From Oceanomicrobium pacificus (GTDB taxonomy: Bacteria; Pseudomonadota; Alphaproteobacteria; Rhodobacterales; Rhodobacteraceae), in NCBI RefSeq assembly GCF_009833495.1, contig NZ_WUWG01000003.1, forward strand, positions 868,001 through 932,000: a DNA stretch of 64,000 bases, in the 5' to 3' direction. Made by a program: the position numbers and the translations under genes. Numbering within the stretch: the stretch's first letter is position 1; every line of letters begins with the position of its first letter. The notes beneath the pieces were generated by a model. It was not told the origin of the DNA and made no database searches. It saw nothing but the letters and a program-made list of their open reading frames with translations. Of the stretch, positions 62,084 through 64,000 are shown piece after piece.

Positions 62084-63379
62084 ATGGCCTATGACAATCC
62101 GGTGGATGAGCGGATCGCGGTGATCGGGCTCGGTTATGTCGGCCTGCCGGTGGCGGTTGCCCTGTCCGAGCAGTTTGCGGATGTGCGCGGCTTCGACACC
62201 AACCGGGCGCGGGTCGAGGCGCTCCGCTCCGGCGAGGACGAGACCGGCGAGGTGGCGCCGGACCGGCTCGCAACCACCCGCCTGCACCTGTCGGACGCGC
62301 CGGATGCGCTGGACGGGTGTTCCTTTTTCGTCGTGACCGTGCCCACACCCATCGACCGCGCCCGTCGGCCCGATTTCTCGCCGCTCCAGTCGGCCTGCGC
62401 GCTCATCGGCCCCTATCTGCGCCCCGGTGCGGTCGTGGTTTTCGAGAGCACCGTCTATCCCGGCGCCACGGAAAACCTGTGCGGCCCGTGGCTTGAAGCG
62501 GCATCGGGCCTGATCGCAGGCGTCGATTTCACGCTCGGCTACTCGCCAGAGCGGATCAATCCCGGCGACCGGGCCCGGGGCCTCGCGCAGATCACCAAGG
62601 TGCTTTCGGCGCAGGACAGCCCCTCGCTGGCCCGGATGGCTGCTGTCTACGGCCCGATCATCGAGGCCGGGCTCCATGCCGCGCCCTCGATCATGGTGGC
62701 CGAGGCGGCAAAGGTGATCGAGAACACCCAGCGCGACCTCAATATCGCGCTGATGAACGAATGCGCGCTCATCTTCGACCGGCTCGGCATCCGCAGCGCG
62801 GACGTTCTGGCCGCCGCGCGGACCAAATGGAATTTCCTCGACTTCCGGCCGGGGCTGGTCGGCGGCCATTGCATCGGGGTCGACCCCTACTATCTGACCG
62901 CCCGGGCCGAGGAACTGGGCTATCACCCGCAGGTCATCCTGTCGGGGCGCCGCGTCAATGACCGGATGGGGCGCTTCGTGGCCGAAAAGGCCGTGCGCCT
63001 GCTGGCCCGCCTTGCCCGCAGCCCGTCGGAGGCCAAGGTCGGCATCCTCGGCCTGACCTTCAAGGAAAACGTGCCCGACCTGCGCAATTCCAAAGTGTTC
63101 GACATGATCGAGGAACTGGAAGCCTATGGCATCCGGCCCCGCGTCCATGACCCGCATGCCGGGTCCGAGGCCGTGCGCCGCCATTCCAACCGCCTCAATT
63201 GGTGCGACTATGAGGAGATGCGGGACCTCGACCTCGCGATCCTTGCGGTGCCCCATGCGCGCTATCTGGACCATCAGCGCCCGCCCTGGGCGCTGGTGGC
63301 CAAAGACGGGGCGATGATCGACGTGCGGGCCGTGCTCGACCCGTCACAGGCCGGCGGGCGGCTCTACTGGTCGCTCTAG
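62084..63379 (+). CDS. Nucleotide-sugar dehydrogenase (WbpA/TviB/UDP-sugar type)
   Basis: 431 residues. NAD-binding: IAVIGLGYVGLPVAVALSEQF. The catalytic cysteine is in VGGHCIGVDPYYLT near residue 264, followed by LTFKENVPDLRNSKVFDMIEEL. It oxidises UDP-GlcNAc/ManNAc or UDP-Glc to the uronate; the WbpA/TviB type fits best. It supplies acidic sugar for the polymer of the cluster. Its stop TAG shares the CTAG tetranucleotide with the stop of the convergent kinase. Confidence 0.88.
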   Translation: MAYDNPVDERIAVIGLGYVGLPVAVALSEQFADVRGFDTNRARVEALRSGEDETGEVAPDRLATTRLHLSDAPDALDGCSFFVVTVPTPIDRARRPDFSPLQSACALIGPYLRPGAVVVFESTVYPGATENLCGPWLEAASGLIAGVDFTLGYSPERINPGDRARGLAQITKVLSAQDSPSLARMAAVYGPIIEAGLHAAPSIMVAEAAKVIENTQRDLNIALMNECALIFDRLGIRSADVLAAARTKWNFLDFRPGLVGGHCIGVDPYYLTARAEELGYHPQVILSGRRVNDRMGRFVAEKAVRLLARLARSPSEAKVGILGLTFKENVPDLRNSKVFDMIEELEAYGIRPRVHDPHAGSEAVRRHSNRLNWCDYEEMRDLDLAILAVPHARYLDHQRPPWALVAKDGAMIDVRAVLDPSQAGGRLYWSL

Positions 63380-64000
63380 ATCGCCGCAACCGCAGGATAG
63401 AGCGCGCGATAGCGCAGATGTACCGCGGCGAACGCGTCGCGCAGGGATGCTTCGGGCGCGATCCGGCGCGCAACGGCGGGCGGGCGGCATACGGCGGTCG
63501 GTTCCAGCCCTTCGGCCGCGATCAGCCCCAGCCGCGCAGCCCCGAAGGCGGCGCCGAAATCCCCGTCCGCCGGCACTTCGACCGGCAGGTCGAGCACGGT
63601 GGCGATCAGCTTCAGCCAATAGTCCGACCTGGCCCCGCCGCCGACCGCGCTCACCGCCGCTGGCGCCGCACCGGCGCTGCGCAGCGCATCGAGATTGTCG
63701 CGCAGCGCGAAGCCGACCCCTTCGAGCACGGCGCGGGTCAGCGCCGCCTGATCGGCCCCGTGGGACAATCCGGCAAAGAGCCCGCGGACCTTTGCATCAT
63801 TGTGCGGTGTGCGCTCGCCGGACAGGTATGGCAGGAAGGTCACGTCACCGGGGGCCTGCAACCGGTCGCCCAAGGCTCCGGTCAGGTCCGCCGCCGACCG
63901 TCCGGCAATGCCCGCATACCAGTTGAGCGCGTCGGTGGCCGACAGGATCACACCCATCTGGTGCCACAGGCCCGGCAGCGCGTGGCAAAAGGCATGTACG
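63376..64000 (-). CDS. xylB: Xylulokinase-type FGGY kinase, C-terminal part (5' end outside window)
   Basis: About 208 residues are visible; the frame stays open to the right edge. FLPYLSGERTPHNDAKVRG and AVLEGVGFALRDNLDAL are typical, and VGGGARSDYWLKLIATVLDLPVEVP is the FGGY signature near the ATP site. The order and spacing match XylB (D-xylulose kinase). Its stop overlaps the stop of the nucleotide-sugar dehydrogenase gene in a shared CTAG. The N terminus and any xyl neighbours lie beyond the window. Confidence 0.83.
   Translation of the reverse strand, partial: VHAFCHALPGLWHQMGVILSATDALNWYAGIAGRSAADLTGALGDRLQAPGDVTFLPYLSGERTPHNDAKVRGLFAGLSHGADQAALTRAVLEGVGFALRDNLDALRSAGAAPAAVSAVGGGARSDYWLKLIATVLDLPVEVPADGDFGAAFGAARLGLIAAEGLEPTAVCRPPAVARRIAPEASLRDAFAAVHLRYRALYPAVAAI

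Overview
The window is a stretch of a high-GC alphaproteobacterial chromosome, most likely of the Rhodobacterales (Rhodobacteraceae-like). The call rests on gene content and order typical of that group: ctaD, lipB, a DUF2244 protein, pyrG with secG, ilvC with Lrp regulators, cysS-cimA, cob/cbi genes, an HNH endonuclease whose product starts MDG, and an Omp25-like porin. Most genes are GC-rich and tightly packed, with many 4-bp ATGA or GTGA overlaps. AT-richer stretches stand out as accessory DNA.

Layout. 1-4.4 kb: right end of an integrative island at the 3' end of tRNA-Leu(CAA). It carries the tail of a helicase, a GIY-YIG nuclease with a 4-bp-coupled 30-codon ORF, an orphan 202-aa gene on the opposite strand, and a tyrosine integrase. 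4.6-8.1 kb: YqaA-like membrane protein, dsbB, HNH nuclease, VOC protein, esterase, AlkA-type glycosylase. 8.1-13.6 kb: divergent cobalamin genes (cbiD-cobK on minus; cobA-cobB and an MFS protein on plus). 13.6-17.4 kb: cysS-cimA-squalene/phytoene-synthase-like operon; cysS has an AT-rich 3' third. 17.6-19.1 kb: GFA protein, porin, tRNA-Gln(CTG). 19.4-25.6 kb: AT-richer accessory block with a triply frameshifted alpha/beta hydrolase, a CPBP protease, a two-helix small protein, a methyltransferase and a glycosyltransferase.

25.7-35.2 kb: transketolase/PDH-E1-like enzyme and a run of envelope genes (outer-membrane channel, lipoproteins, L,D-transpeptidase, collagen-like YadA-type surface protein, zinc metallopeptidase, lytic transglycosylase, MgtC-like protein). 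35.3-36.4 kb: NERD/zinc-ribbon gene beside tRNA-Leu(GAG). 36.5-55.3 kb: core housekeeping (lipB, ctaD, gatB/yqeY-like, carA, ubiH-like, two Lrp genes, ilvC, secG, pyrG), with a MshEN-GT2 fusion and a GntR/hydratase pair among them. 55.4-63.4 kb: cytochrome c, then a capsule-type cluster (GSCR protein, GT4, KpsM/KpsT-like ABC transporter, KpsE-like protein, nucleotide-sugar dehydrogenase). The window ends inside a convergent xylulokinase-type kinase.

The best candidate for an undescribed system is the helicase / GIY-YIG / micro-ORF group in the tRNA-Leu island. Its two main proteins share a short GRxP-centred motif, and the nuclease carries a duplicated acidic motif. Other points of interest are the mosaic cysS, the collagen-like autotransporter-type protein, the MshEN-GT2 fusion and the GSCR protein of the capsule cluster. 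No database search or structure prediction was run; family names come from motif recognition.
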